Numbered from the stretch's first letter, positions 1 through 13,338 are shown. The stretch: 64,000 nucleotides of DNA from Helichrysum umbraculigerum (GCA_949592205.1 CATIUR010000006.1:12727001-12791000); one strand, 5' to 3'. Notes: generated by a model not told the origin, from the sequence alone. Translations and numbers: made by a program.

Positions 1-26
1 ACGTTATTTTATGTCGTTTAAATAAA

Positions 27-275
27 GGGAAAATTACCTAAAATATAAACGAAGTATTACTGTATTTTGCATTCTAGAAACGAACTATCAAAAGTTTTAA
101 TATTAGAAATGTAGTTTCAATTTAGTTTCTATTCTAGCAACCTGTTAACTTTTAACCCAACTTCCGTTAACTCAATGCTGACGTGTCACATCTATGACCA
201 CGTGGCAGCTGACGTGACGATATCGCTGATGTGGCAATCCACGTGGCTGCTGACGTCAGCGAAAGAAAAAAAATT
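27..275 (+). repeat. Left terminal inverted repeat of the Mutator-like element
   Basis: This pairs with 983-1230 on the opposite strand with only a few mismatches. It contains several ACGTGG, CACGTG and TGACGT motifs near 181-262, which resemble G-box and bZIP core sites. Whether they are functional is unknown. Confidence 0.85.
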
Positions 276-982
276 AAATTTTTTTTTTAATTTTTAAATA
301 TTTTTTTAGGAAAATTTTTTTAATTTTATTGTTAATGACAGCCCTAAGGGCTGTCAATAAAGTGCAGAAATTGGTTGTACTTTGATTAATATTTATGGGG
401 GTCAACTTAAATTCAGGGGGTTAAAGAGTTTATTATAGTTTAGGTACAAGTATTAATGCGTGTTTTAAATTCTTATTGACAGACCTTAGAGCTATCGTTA
501 TCATTTTCTAAAAATGTCTTCAAATCGACGATCTTGAATAAAATTTCAAACCCATATCCTATACTTCACACATGGGTTCTTTGAATAAAATGACAAACCC
601 ATATCCCCAATTCCTATTACCCAAATGGGACATAGCCAAATTTCAAATCCATATCGTCCACTATACCTTAAAAATTTCAAACCCACACTTCACACATGGG
701 TTCTTTGAAGATGAAGGATACACTTTTCAAGAAAAAAGATATAATAGTCAACAAAAAAGTTTGGGCAAATTACCTAAAATAGACACGAACTATTACTGTT
801 CCATTTAGGTAAAAGAAATTGGGGATCCATCACCTACAATATCAAGATAGAATTAAAATGAGAATTGAGATTACCTACATCTGAAGTAAGGTGTGAAGAA
901 GCTCCCGTATCTAAGATCCAAGATCGTCGATTTGAAGACATTTTTGTAAAAAAAAAAATTAAATTAAAAATTTTTTTTATTA

Positions 983-1230
983 AATTTTTTTTCTCTCGCT
1001 GACGTCAACAACCACGTGGATTGCCACATCAGCGATATCGTCACGTCAGCTGCCACATGGACGTAGATGTGACACGTCAGCGTTGAGTTAACGGAAGTTG
1101 GGTTAAAAGTTAACAGGTTGCTAGAATAGAAACTAAATTGAAACTACATTTCTAATATTAAAATTTTGATAGTTCGTTTCTAAAATGCAAAATACAATAA
1201 TACTTCGTTTCTATTTTAGGTAATTTGCCC
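983..1230 (-). repeat. Right terminal inverted repeat of the Mutator-like element
   Basis: Reverse complement of 27-275. The outer end GGTAATTTGCCC abuts the right copy of the 9-bp target duplication. Confidence 0.85.
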
Positions 1231-1725
1231 TTAAATAAACGATATGTTTTGGATAATTTTTCGTTGAAGTATCATTAAAATACTTTATTTTGAGTTGTCA
1301 AAATATTATATGACTTTCGTTCGGTTGCCGAATTAAATTCTCGCGTTTTCGTTGCGTTTGAGACGTTTTAATTTAAAACGTCTAGGTTTTTCGCGTATTA
1401 TTTTAACAAAATAATAAATAGTGATAAATAACTTCTAAAAATAGATTAAAGTTATATATAGAAATGTTTTCACTTGAAATATTTAATATAAATACTTGAA
1501 AACACTTATAAAAATGTTTCGTTTATTTATCGGCCTCGATTTGCGTGTTCGTTTTGAGTTTCTGCGTTCTGTCATATTTGTTTAGACGCGATTATTAAAT
1601 AATCGTTTTATGTTATATATATATAATATATATATATAATACTTGAACACTTTGGTAATAATGCGTATACAATACGTGGAAATGGAAGTTTAAATTGGGC
1701 GCGAATTTTGCCCTTTTTGACCGGG
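1231..1725 (-). mobile_element. Old chromovirus LTR remnant (5' part, S1-related)
   Basis: On the minus strand it reads CACCCGGTCAAAAAGGGC followed by a GCGCGAATTTTGCCC-type stretch, closely resembling the first 60 bases of the solo LTR that begins at 40878. Beyond that the similarity fades into AT-rich sequence. Bases 1-26 are its continuation beyond the Mutator-like insertion. No coding content is visible. Confidence 0.6.
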
Positions 1726-2360
1726 TGTAACACGTTAGATCTCGTTTAATAGTTATAGTGGGAAGACATTTCCAGTTTTGTCATTTGGTAGGAAACACAA
1801 GTTAATCAATAAGGAATAACATTTCCTATATAGTTTGTAAGAAATCCATTCTTAACATTAGTTATTCATTTTCTAGGAAACACAGGTTAATCCATTTAAG
1901 GAGAAACATTTTTTAAATATTCATTTGCAGGAAACACAGGTTAATCCAATAAAAGAAAAAAATTTCCTAAATAGTTGCTAGTAGGAAACACAAATTAATC
2001 CAACTAAGGATAAACATTTCCAAAGTAGTTGTTTGTAGGAAAATACTTCCTAATAAGTTTTGTGGGAAGACGTAGACTGATCCCCCGAAGGCGAGCTATA
2101 CCTTGCGGGTTACTGTAACACGACCTAACCCTATAACCAAACCACGACCAGCAATTGTTGTTTGCCTATAGAACATGTAAGTATACGATCCAAAACTGTG
2201 GGAGGGTTGTCACGGCAATAGTAATATCTGTATACTCAGTGGCTAGAGTCACCTAGCTAATGGTTATAGTCTGTAGCCATAAGGACTTTTATGCGCTACA
2301 TTGTAAGTCTGGGTCCGTACTAGGATTCATTGTCTAGTTCCCAAAATAGTATGAAAACGC
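1726..2360 (-). mobile_element. G2 chromovirus 3' LTR, terminal segment
   Basis: This is the far (U5-side) part of the split 3' LTR of G2. The plus-strand left end TGTAACAC is complementary to the TGTGACAC start of the same LTR at 29361, so the LTR has short inverted termini. The G0 insertion at 2366 separates it from the middle segment at 9679-10236; TATTT is duplicated on both sides of G0. The assignment rests on matching termini and on an LTR architecture shared with S1. Confidence 0.6.
1789..2040. repeat. Degenerate tandem repeat, unit about 54 bp
   Basis: About four diverged units begin near 1790, 1875, 1929 and 1983, each reading roughly GGAAACACAGGTTAATCCA followed by an AACATTTCC half. 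They lie in the U5 side of the G2 LTR, the same region where S1 and N2 carry their own unrelated tandem repeats. Confidence 0.75.
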
Positions 2361-2365
2361 TATTT

Positions 2366-4332
2366 TATTACACCCCTTGTTTCTTCAAACAATTATAATA
2401 ATAATTGTGACTCGGAAGCGTAGATTTTCAAACATAGTTCCATGCTTTACCTTACTCAATAATGTAGACAAACTTTTTCAAACTAAATACATGATATTTC
2501 AACAACTAGGTGTTATATAATTCAAAACATATCTTTAGTTATCAAACTAACATCAGAGTAAAAGCCTGTCAAACATTCCATCAATTCCAATAACTTCCTG
2601 CCCCGCCCAATATGTCCCATCAATTATAACCTGCAGGAAGGACTGTGGTGGGGTTAGCATAAAGCTAAGTGAATGAAACTATAAGCAACAGTCCAACTTA
2701 GCACAACAATCTGTTTACATCAAATAACAATAAACAGTCAACCATCCATAAGGATCGGTGGTTCTTGAGATACCCTTATACCGGTATGGTACTCAAGGAA
2801 CACTTATCAATCATCTGTATTGGCCTATACAGAATTACCGATGACTTGTTGTTAACCACATACGACCTAGATCTATAAACCAACATTTCAAGTTTCAAGA
2901 TCTTCTGTCGTCTATAATAACAACCAAGTCCAACCATTCATTCAAGTTGACCTCAGAATCTTACATACTAGCTCAAACAGCCCAGTAAGCAAACAATCAA
3001 CTAACATGGCAAGTTATCTCAAACCAAACATTCTATCAAAGTAATACTACAATTACTTGTTGTAATCAAATCATTATAACTAAATCACACCGAGGTTACA
3101 GATCCACTCACCGAATACCTCAGCCGCAAGCTCAGAAGTCTAATATTACTGAGCCTTCTCCATATCTGAGAATATATATACAATCAAATAAACAATGAGT
3201 TAGTAACTCATTAACAACAATAATGAACTCGTTCTAATAAATAACGCACGTTATAATCATATAACATGTCTTAACATCTCGTTATTCACTATATATCATA
3301 TCACAATATTTCTTAATACAATATATCATATTGACACAATAATTCCAATCAATTATTCGAATAATAGTGGATACTTATGTCACCATATTATTTCAGGCAT
3401 AAGTATAATTAAACTCAGGAATATAACCTACATTAACATATTATGTTCTGGTTACATTCAATAAATCAATAAATCATAAGCATTTAATTTAACACAAAAG
3501 CTACTGGAACCCAGCTCTACCCGCCGGGTACCACAAAACATTTGAATCCGCTGGATTCGTGCCAAGCCGCCGGATTCCCCATAACCAACCCGAATCCGCC
3601 GGATTCCATTGAATCCGACCGGATTCCCTGATTTTTACCTAAATGCGCCGGATTCAATTGAATCCGCCGGATTCCCTCTTCGTCCCAGCCCTGTGCGATT
3701 TGCTCAAACCCTAACCCACGGATTTATAACAAAAATCATCAAAACTCCGTTTGCAACAGCTTCAAACAGTAAATAACTTCACATAAACATTATGTAATAG
3801 TTATAAGAAGTTTCTAACATCAAATTCTTACAATTCATCAATTAACCCAATTTCAATCAAATTGATTAAAATCAAACTTACTTCTTAATTGAAGAACACT
3901 GAATTGAGATGGTGATAATGATGAAACTTCAATCAATCACAGCTCCAATTCTTAGGTTTCAATTTTGATTTATGTTTCTTAGGTTTGATTTGATCGAATT
4001 CAGAGAAAGGAAGGGAAATAAACTTTCCATAAAAGGAAAGTGAAATATATAGTCGGCCCAACAAACCGCATTCAATTATACGGGTATAATTTAATGCCCC
4101 TTCTCAACCTATTGTCTGGAACCCGAAAACCATTTGCGAGTCCAAACATTTTATTGTTCCGTCAACTATATTAATTTACAACAATTAATAATTTATTTGT
4201 CACATTGGAATATTTAACTCCTATTCCAATTATTTCAACTAATTCAAACAATATTATTTCCAAACACATTTAAATAATAATTTAAATCAAGAAATAATAT
4301 AAAACAACTAGGTCCATTTCGAAGATGTTACA
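2366..4332 (-). repeat. G0 3' LTR
   Basis: The minus strand starts TGTAACATC at 4332 and ends at TATTACACCCC (plus, 2366), so the termini are TG...TA and not TG...CA. Bases 3026-4332 match 8367-9673 with about 23 differences by eye (about 1.8%). It contains the GAATCCG-CGGATTC array (3544-3674), a candidate donor AAGTAAGT at 3881/3880 and a candidate mini-exon at 3165-3112. Confidence 0.85.
3544..3674. repeat. GAATCCG-N-CGGATTC near-palindrome array (G0)
   Basis: Six variants of a 15-16-base near-palindrome occur at about 3544, 3564, 3592, 3611, 3645 and 3660. The corresponding array in the right LTR lies near 8885-9016. The G1 LTR has a different palindrome, GAAGCCG-CGGCTTC, at the same offset. 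Confidence 0.85.
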
Positions 4333-4400
4333 AATCTCTCCCCCTTAAAGAGATTTCGTCCCCAAAATCTAACCACACTCAATCTGTCTAGTGTGATATA

Positions 4401-4474
<74 letters not shown>

Positions 4475-7400
4475 ACATACATACATTTTACCTCAATAGC
4501 AACTTACAACTATACTTAGGTCGTTTCAATTCTTTCCACATTCACATGTTCCCATGAACATGCTTCTATCTTTACCTACGCACAGATACAGTGCATCTAT
4601 CCAATATTTCATATAAAACAATCATTTTTCTAAATTCTTTATCACCAATCAGATAAACGTATAGGACACACAATCACTTTAACAAACAACAATAAGTGAA
4701 ACCTAACATCACTTAATAGGTCTGTGCAATCAGAAATTAGCAATGTGCTAAAATCTTTAGCCTATTACCACTATTCATCTCTGTTAACAACAAAATAGCA
4801 GCAACAATACTACAACAACAGTGGTTATAAAACCACCATACACATATCCACACTGAAATTTAAATTCAGTTTACGACTCACAATCAGTCTAATATTCAGA
4901 TAACAACCTTACATCTCTACTGTCAGAGATTCAAACCCTTACTAAATTTCTATTTTATTTCTATCACAGAAATTGGTTTAATTCAATTCTAGGTCAACTT
5001 TCCGTCCAAAAGTTTCATACCTTACTCTCTTGAACAACATATAATGTTCACATATCACTACAACTATATGAAATCATTTTCTTAAAAGTAATCCGGATTC
5101 ATATCACCTTAATAAGCAAAGTAGAGGTCAAACTCAGTAGGTAAAATCACAATCACAAGTACTTTGCTCAATCAACAAATGTACAACAATGTTATATTAC
5201 CTACATTCAACCAACCTCTACATTGACTTATTTCAATTTGTAATTCCTTTCATTACAATCTAACAATTATCAACAACAACTATAGCACAAGCAATAATCA
5301 CAACACTAATGATTATACACTATAGTTAACCAGTCAACAAGTAATATTTAACTTCAAGCCCTAACCAGCTATCAAGCTGGCATTCACATTAGACTTAAAC
5401 TGGTGAGACCTCAAGAATCTTCTTAGCAACCAGTTAATTCAATCAAATTTTAAAATTTCAAACCACTACTTGATTATATCCAACTTCTTAATCACAAGTA
5501 ATTTGAAATTATACCACTTTAACCACATAATCACTTAGCACTAAATTCCATCAATATAGCAGCTAAGTCGTCATTAATCAATATTATGATACTTCAACTC
5601 AAGCATCACAATATCACAAAGTGCTATTTTCCAACACATACCCAACAATATTAACATCAAGTTAATTATAATTAACAGATCTCCACCTAACTTATGGCAC
5701 ATTTTAATTCATTCTTATTAACATTTGTCATGCCATTTGTTATCATGTATACCATACATACATAGTTTCAGGTAACTTTCTAGAATGGACAGGTACACAA
5801 TCAATTCCATTTAATTCTTTACAATAGGCCATTCAGACTGTTAAAGCCTTTACCAAGCCTTCACATTACTACTAATCATCACATATCCATACCACAGGAA
5901 ATGGAACAATTACAATCAACAACTCTAAGTTTCATTTATATACATGTCAAGTCGTATATAATTGAAACAATCCAATTTAAACTTACAAGAAAAGTTTGAT
6001 GAAAACAATCATCATCTACCTATTAATAGGTTTCCCTTACTTTCTAACACATAAAATTTTACACACATCAAGTTTTCAAACCGAATTTCAAATAATCATT
6101 ATTCTTAAACTTTATAAACAATGATCATTAAAATTAGATACATACATAATTTCTTAAAATATGAACAACTTTCAATTCATATTCTCTGTATTTATTAAAC
6201 AAGATCAAGCTAGACCTTTAACACAGTTTAATTCCAGATATATACTTTCATATCATTTGAATTAAATCTTAATTTGTCACTTATTACTTACTCTATTTGT
6301 ATACAAGCAACAAATAATAAAAGAATCCATTCAATTCTTTCAATACTTTAGTAACTCGCCGTGAGGTACCAATCAACCTGTACAGATATTAATAACAATT
6401 TTCAATTAATTCTCTTCTCACATTCTTACCGAATCAAGGCTGTTATCACTAGCCTCATACATTGTTAAGATTGTCTTATCACGACCCTAATTAACATGAT
6501 TTAATTATTTTTAATACCTTTCAACAAATTATAGTTGTCATAACATATAATGACTTCACATTTGCATAATTCTTTAACATGTATTCAGTTCAAATATCAA
6601 ATATTACCTAACTGAATACTCAATTATTCTTAACGACATTTCAATTACTCAATACTAACTTTAAGTAATTAATCAACTTTTACAAACTTTGATACTTTAT
6701 TTAACTCCTTTGGATCTTGAACGACCCGTTTCAACATTTTAACCAATCTGGGAATTCAGTCACTTTCCACATAATCATAACATTTCAATCTATGTTGGAC
6801 TATTTCAACACTGTTGACTATTTGTCAACTTCAATTTCAATCAAACAATTAATAAATTCTCTAACTGCTTTTCTCAAGTTTGACCCAATCTCAAACCAAT
6901 CACAAGCAATTAATTTCATACTCTTTCTGTACATATATACACAATTCATTATTCATGGTTTGACCTTCAAAGTTAACATGCCATCAATATTAACTCCCAA
7001 CAAACCATTTCATATTTTATGTTTACTTTCAAACATATACTTCAAATTATTACATTCAATAATACTAGTGATTCCTTAAACAATACAATATCAACATATC
7101 TCAACCTTGGCTCCATACAAGCCATTCCTACAATAGTGGTCCGTTTAGACATTATACAAACCCACTAATGTTTAATCTAACGCAATCAATCACAATTACA
7201 TATTCAACGAAATCAAATTCGTCATTCATGTTTATTATCAAAACATCTATCAATGACAAATATTATTTACACTTGCACCTTTAAAGTCTAAATATCATAG
7301 TCCTATCAACTGATTGTTTTCTTAGCAAAACAACTATTAAACATTTTAGTATACTTTCATACTCAATTTCCATAATCACATTACATTTCTTTTATACCTA

Positions 7401-8366
7401 GTAGCCTCAACAAGTTCATGTGGCACAGCATAATATAACAACGGTGATCAGGCGTTGCAAGATTATGTTCGTCACACTCCTTTCTCAGGCTACTCTAGCT
7501 TATAATTATCAATGTGATTTATTCTCATTTTATATATATTAATTACATCATGATTTTAAATCAATTAAAATCCATTTAATAATTTCTACAGCTGATACAT
7601 ACTGAAAATCAGCTTACTACTTACATATTCAACCTTACTTATGCAAGCCATCTCACATACACACAAATCTTTTCTAGTATGTATTTATTCGTATTGAATT
7701 TCTATTCAACCATTTGTACCAATTAATGTCCCTATTTATTCCAAAATTCAGGACACATCATAATTAATTAATTATCATCACTTTGACATATGCTATACTA
7801 TCAAGCATCAATGTCACAACAAGTCTACTCAATCATGTTACTATAAAACATTTCATTCATTAATTCACAATTGACCAGAAAGATCTACCACTTCCTCAAT
7901 CAATTTAATATTATCATACTCTACATTTCTCATAAACCTATCCGTCTTGGTTTAAATCAATTGTTTAACTACAATCAAAACATATCATGTAGTCACCTAT
8001 ACACGTATTTTCTCAAATAGCAGTCATTTTCAATTCAAATGACACAACATTCCTTAACAAGGATCTAAGTCATACCCTGAAATCAATCTGCTAATATAAT
8101 ACTATCAATTATTTTGTCTCACCAATATAGACACTTTTGGATTCCAACATCATTCGTGTTAAAACCGTAATCAACTCTTTGTCTACTTAATTAAACACAT
8201 TTCTGCATTCTCAATTCAATCAGAAATAATCACAACAATGAACATCTCATTTAGTAATTCTAGCTTTATGTCAACGTATAGCAATCATTAGTTGACTCAA
8301 AACTGGGGAATCATATCAGTCTGACTCAATTAACTTCACAACAATGCTTACTCATCATAGCAAAGT
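4333..8366. other. G0 internal region without coding content
   Basis: About 4 kb of AT-rich sequence. The minus strand just inside the 3' LTR carries the purine tract GGGGGAGAGATT. No zinc knuckle, protease, RT or integrase motif is recognisable in any frame. A 120-codon open frame on the plus strand near 6717-7079 has no recognisable domain and is probably chance. Confidence 0.7.
4404..4471. repeat. (TA)n microsatellite
   Basis: About 34 uninterrupted AT dinucleotides inside G0, close to its 3' LTR. Confidence 0.95.
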
Positions 8367-9673
8367 AAACATTCTATCAAAGTAATACTACAATTACTTG
8401 TTGTAATCAAATCATTACAACTAAATCACACTGAGGTTACAGATCCACTCACTGAATACCTCAGCCGCAAGCTCAGAAGTCTAATATTACTGAGCCTTCT
8501 CCATATCTGAGAATATATATACAATCAAATAAACAATGAGTTAGTAACTCATTAACAACAATAATGAACTCGTTATAATAAATAACGCACGTTATAATCA
8601 TATAACATATCTTAACATCTCGTTATTCACTATATATCATATCACAATATTTCTTAATACAATATGTCATATTGACACAATAATTCCAATCAATTATTCG
8701 AATAATAGTGGATACTTATGTCACCGTATTATTTCAGGCATAAGTATAATTAAACTCAGGAATATAACCTACATTAACATATTATGTTCAGGTTACATTC
8801 AATAAATCAATAAATCATAAGCATTTAATTTAACACAAAAGCTACTGGAAACCAGCTCTACCCGCCGGGTACCACAAAACATTTGAATCCGCCGGATTCG
8901 TGCCAAGCCGCCGGATTCCCCATAACCAACCCGAATCCTCCGGATTCCATTGAATCCGACCGGATTCCTTGATTTTTACCTGAATGCGCCGGATTCAATT
9001 GAATCCGCCGGATTCCCCCTTCGTCCCATTCCTGTGCGATCTGCTCAAACCCTAACCCACGGATTTATAACAAAAATCATCAAAACTCCGTTTTCAACAA
9101 CTTCAAACAGTAAATAACTTCACATAAACATTATGTAATAGTTATAAGAAGTTTCTAACATCAAATTCTTACAATTCATCAATTAACCCAATTTCAATCA
9201 AATTGATTAAAATCAAACTTACTTCTTAATTGAAGAACACTGAATTGAGATGGTGATAATGATGAAACTTCAATCAATCACAGCTCCAATTCTTAGGTTT
9301 CAATTTTGATTTAAGTTTCTTAGGTTTGATTTGATCGAATTCAGAGAAAGGAAGGGAAATAAACTTTCCATAAAAGGAAAGTGAAATATATAGTCGGCCC
9401 AACAAACCGCCTTCAATTATACGGGTATAATTTAGTACCCCTTCTCAACCTATTGTCTGGAACCCGAAAACCATTTGCGAGTCCAAACATTTTATTGTTC
9501 CGTCAACTATATTAATTTACAACAATTAATAATTTATTTGTCACATTGGAATATTTAACTCCTATTCCAATTATTTCAACTAATTCAAACAATATTATTT
9601 CCAAACACATTTAAATAATAATTTAAATCAAGAAATAATATAAAACAACTAGGTCCATTTCGAAGATGTTACA
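8367..9673 (-). repeat. G0 5' LTR, truncated
   Basis: Direct repeat of 3026-4332. It lacks the last 660 bp of the LTR (equivalent to 2366-3025) and the primer site expected beyond it. The outer end is followed by the TATTT duplication. Confidence 0.85.
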
Positions 9674-9678
9674 TATTT

Positions 9679-10095
9679 CATAAATATACAATGTTCATAA
9701 ATATATAGTGTAAGTAAATACATTACAGTATTACTAAACAGTTTCGCATGTAGTAGCAAAACATTTGCTATGTTTTTCACCCCTAATTTGAAAAAAGTAA
9801 AACAGTTAAAATTAGGGGCTGTGAACTCACAGTAGATGCGGTGATGTGAGATCTAGCAGATGATAGTAAACGTCGTCCAGATAGAGTCCCTTAACGTCCT
9901 AAACGCAAGAGATGTATTAACATAAGTAATTGACTATTCGTCAAACTATGTTAATGGTTTGTTTGTGTTGAAAGATTCGTTTGAGTTTTAAAAGTGTACA
10001 ATTCGTTGGTGATGATTTTCAAAAGTTTGTTTGTTACGCATTCGCAATTGTTGATTGTGTTGTATATATTAGTTATGTGAATAATTGTTGCTCAA

Positions 10096-10174
<79 letters not shown>

Positions 10175-10236
10175 TCATTTTGTTCCATTGTATATATATA
10201 TATATATGAATATAATCATCGTGTGTATATGTATAT
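9679..10236 (-). mobile_element. G2 chromovirus 3' LTR, middle segment
   Basis: Lies between the G0 and G1 insertions. On the minus strand it carries the conserved GTGAGTTCACAGCCCC segment (9830 downward), also seen in S1 as GGTGAGTTCATAGCCCC, with a candidate 68-bp mini-exon at 9898-9831. It ends in a (TA)n tract that G1 entered. Confidence 0.65.
10099..10172. repeat. (TA)n microsatellite at the G1 insertion site
   Basis: Long AT dinucleotide run in the G2 LTR, with a further short run at 10191-10206. Its continuation lies right of G1 at 27519-27551. Confidence 0.95.
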
Positions 10237-10743
10237 TGTAACATCCTCTCTTCTGGTCAGGTAAATTCTAATTTTAAATTGATGTATTTAATTGTATTAG
10301 AAATTATTTGATAATATGTGTTTAATTGCGAAACTTAATTAAATAAGCCTTAGGACTTATTGTGCTTAGTAAATTATTGTTTGTTTTAATTTACTATAGT
10401 TGACGGTGCAATAAAATAAGTTTCTCGCAAATGGTTTTAGGTTCCAGACAATAGATTGAAAGGGGACTAGTTTTAAGTGGATACGGGTCGGTGGGAAAAG
10501 TGAGCCGACTTATAAACTTTCCCAAATAGGAAAGTTCTTTACTTTCCTTATTTGGAAACTTAACCTAAAACCTCTAAAATCTTCAAATCACTTAGAAATC
10601 TTGAAATCAAATTCAAATTAGTGATCTTGTGCTGATTGTGATCTTGTGATAGCATAAACATCATCATCATCACCTTGAAATCCTTAATTTGGTAAGTTCT
10701 TGATTTTGGTTAGTTCACAATTTGATTGGATTGATGTTGTATG
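10237..10743 (+). repeat. G1 5' LTR, first part
   Basis: Matches 25719-26225. It starts TGTAACATCC and includes a candidate splice donor TTTGGTAAGTTC (GT at 10692). It is cut at 10743 by N2, with GTATG duplicated at 10739-10743 and 20024-20028. Confidence 0.92.
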
Positions 10744-13326
10744 TGTCACACCCCGTCTAAAGCGGAAACAACGGGGTATAACGGTGATAGGATCATAACA
10801 CGTCATTATAAAGAATTCTAAATGAAATACAATATCCAATGTGTCATGATGCCATTAACATGAATAACGGTTCATGTCGTGCATACATTTCAACAATGAA
10901 TTCAAAATCTTACAAACAAACGTTGTACAATGTTAAGGCAAAACAAGCCTTCACAAACAACCTTAATGATGTACCACAAGTCTTGAATAACTCTTAATGC
11001 AACCCTAAAGGTCCACTAAGTTCTCTTGTCCACTGCTTTAAGTCCACTAGTATAACCTGAAAAGATATGCTCAAAAACGTCAACACGAATGTTGGTGAGT
11101 TTCGTAGGTTTGAAACCAGACACCATAAAAATAAACATTTTGCTGTGATAATGATAAGTTAGGACAATGCAATAGAAATGTACACAAATGTGAAATAATG
11201 CAGCCAATATATCTCAATGTACGGCAATTACCTCACAAGGAAGTAAAGCACGAATGTAAGCAACAACCCCAATGTACGGCAAATACCCCACAAGGAGGTA
11301 AAGCACGAATGTAAACAACATATCTCAATGTACGGCAAATACTCCACAAGGAAGTACAGCACGGATGTAAGCAACAAGTCTCAATGCATATAAGTCACAT
11401 AGTGTCACACATTTCAAGCATATGTCCAAAAATAGAAATGAATACGTTCACAGCATAAAACAGTTGGTAAAACATGTGAGCATACTTTTCCCCCAATGTA
11501 AAAAAATGTAAAGAAAATGGGGCCACGAAAACTCACCTTGATTTATCAAAGCTTCAATCGCGTCTAAGCAAAGCTTCCTACAAACACGTGAAATTCTACT
11601 TAAGAAATTTGTACAACGACCTTAACCCACTTATAAATAATATCCTAATTGATTGACCGAGTTTCCATATGTTTTAACCATTTATAAGGAGAACACTTTA
11701 TAAGTACCAAAATAAACCTATGGACGTATAGCTAGTTGTCTATGCCAAATCCTTTAACGTAATTAACAAATATTTATAACTTTTCTAAACCTTAATAAGT
11801 CGATTGACACCAACATATCAGTAGCTTACTAGTAGCTTACTGCTTATAAAATTAAAGTATAAAATTAATTAATAGGTAATTAAGACATGGTCCTAACAAC
11901 TAATACCCAATCACAGTTACCAACCATCCATTAACCTACAACTATCCTCCTGTATCATCTACATTTTTGAAAGGCTTCAATCATATTTGAATGTAAACTT
12001 ATTTTAAAGAAACAAAGTAAACTTATGTTTAAGAAACATATCGTCTTTCTTTTGAATACATCTGTAGGCTTTTAAGTAAAATAAATAAAAACCAAATTCA
12101 AAGCCAAACATGTGATCCCACGATTCAGACCGTACCAATGTTTTTCCGAAAATTCGTCACTCAATCCAGCAGTTTACAAAATAATTTTTTATAAAATAAT
12201 ATAAATCGTTTTAGAGGCCAAAACCTCGCGAGCTTAAGTAAAATTTCGAGATCTACAACTTTCCAGTTTTGACCGAAGCCTAATAACGAACATAGGTTGA
12301 TCAAATCGGCCGTTGAACAGGACTGAAAAATTCCGACAGATTCTGAGTTTCCGTTTATTTAACTTTCGGTTTGCAAAACATAAGATACTTAATATATCAA
12401 AAGCCAAACAAATAATTCGACCAACTACTTGTATATCTTAGAAAAATTATAAAGAAAATCTATAGATTAGGGTTTATAAAAGTACCTACACGAACACACG
12501 AACGCGTAACACACGAAAGCAAGATTATTTTAATGAAGTCAAAATCGCACACCCTTTTGTGTTGTTAAAACCTTCGGTCAAACCAAAACCAAGAAAACAA
12601 GGTTTTCTTCCATTTCAATTGTAGCCTTCAGAAGCAAAAAGGAATCAAATGCATTTTTTTATTTTGTTGGTGTTGTGCTGCGGCTATTGCTCTAACCGAA
12701 AGGGAGTTGATCAAAAAATATAATTGTAATCCTTCTATATATTTAAACCTAATACTCTTTTCTCTTAACTAGCACTTAATTAACATATAGGCCTTTGGGC
12801 TCGTTGGCTTAATTATAAAAAAAAAACTTAAATTTCTTTGTGTGACTTAGCCCAAAACAATAACCGATTCTTTTAATTGTCATATTACTTTAAAAATGAT
12901 AATATATAATATATATATTATAATTAATTAATGTCTCAATGCTCCTTGTGTGTGACCCCATAGGCTCAAGTAAGGTTAGCTATATAGTTATGTATTGTAC
13001 CTTGCGCATTATTCTACATAACGTTGATAACTTACCTCCGATTGGAGAATAATAAAGCTTTCGATTGATATGATTGATCATTACTTCATTATTGTTATTA
13101 AGTATTATTATGATTACGTTATTAATTACTATATCCTTGTTTTTTTTTTACCCAAATTGTGTACGAGCAATAGTTCGAGTAATACTATACGAGAATTAAA
13201 TTTCTCACATAGTTTAGAATACGAATACATGATTTAATTTCTCCAATAATTTCGCGCGTTTGAATACAAATAGAAATGATCGTATATAAGTAACGTATGA
13301 ATAGCGTTTCGGTGACGAATGTCACA
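10744..13326 (-). repeat. N2 3' LTR
   Basis: 2583 bp, with termini TGTGACATTC and GGGGTGTGACA on the minus strand. It has three 61-bp tandem units at 11215-11394 and a candidate mini-exon at 11577-11537 followed by GTGAGTTTTCG. Confidence 0.93.
11215..11394. repeat. Three tandem 61-bp repeats in the N2 LTR
   Basis: Units begin with CAATGTACGGCAA near 11215, 11272 and 11333 and contain a GTAAAGCACGAATGTAA segment. The same three units are in the other LTR at about 17919-18098. The solo LTR S2 has diverged at this position. Confidence 0.9.
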
Positions 13327-13338
13327 GTATCCCCCAGT
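13327..13338 (-). promoter_or_regulatory. N2 polypurine tract
   Basis: The minus strand reads ACTGGGGGATAC directly before the 3' LTR, preceded by a GGGACGAAATTCTCG motif typical of chromovirus 3' ends. Confidence 0.65.

Larger units (their letters stand above)
27..1230. mobile_element. Non-autonomous Mutator-like element with long inverted ends
   Basis: The ends are near-perfect inverted repeats of about 250 bp (27-275 and 983-1230), beginning GGGAAAATTACC on the left and, on the opposite strand, GGGCAAATTACC on the right. The element is flanked by the identical 9-bp duplication TTAAATAAA at 18-26 and 1231-1239, which is typical of Mutator-like elements. No transposase is encoded in its 1.2 kb, so it must be moved in trans. 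A second inverted pair lies inside (about 509-535 and 912-940), and a repeated segment with ACACATGGGTTCTTTGAA occurs near 567 and 696. A partial copy of the terminal sequence recurs at 763-810. It interrupts an older LTR remnant. Confidence 0.88.
2366..9673 (-). mobile_element. G0: non-autonomous (LARD-like) gypsy element
   Basis: The element is flanked by the perfect 5-bp duplication TATTT (2361-2365 and 9674-9678) and lies within the G2 LTR. The 3' LTR (2366-4332) is full length. The 5' LTR (8367-9673) is truncated, and the primer site is lost with it. The internal 4 kb (4333-8366) is AT-rich and shows no gag or pol similarity on either strand. On the minus strand a GGGGACGAAAT motif and a purine tract precede the 3' LTR, which is the usual end of a chromovirus. 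The LTR is related to that of G1. It was probably mobilised by a relative's proteins. Confidence 0.85.

Noticed and set aside
6717..7079. 120-codon open frame inside G0
   Set aside because: Low-complexity AT-rich sequence, no recognisable domain, and opposite strand to the element.
9981..10241. 86-codon open frame with a Tyr-Ile repeat
   Set aside because: It is a translation of the (TA)n microsatellite and crosses into the G1 LTR. The same applies to 27596-27805.
11016..11207. 63-codon frame present twice (also 17720-17911)
   Set aside because: The duplication comes from the two N2 LTRs. There is no codon pattern or domain.
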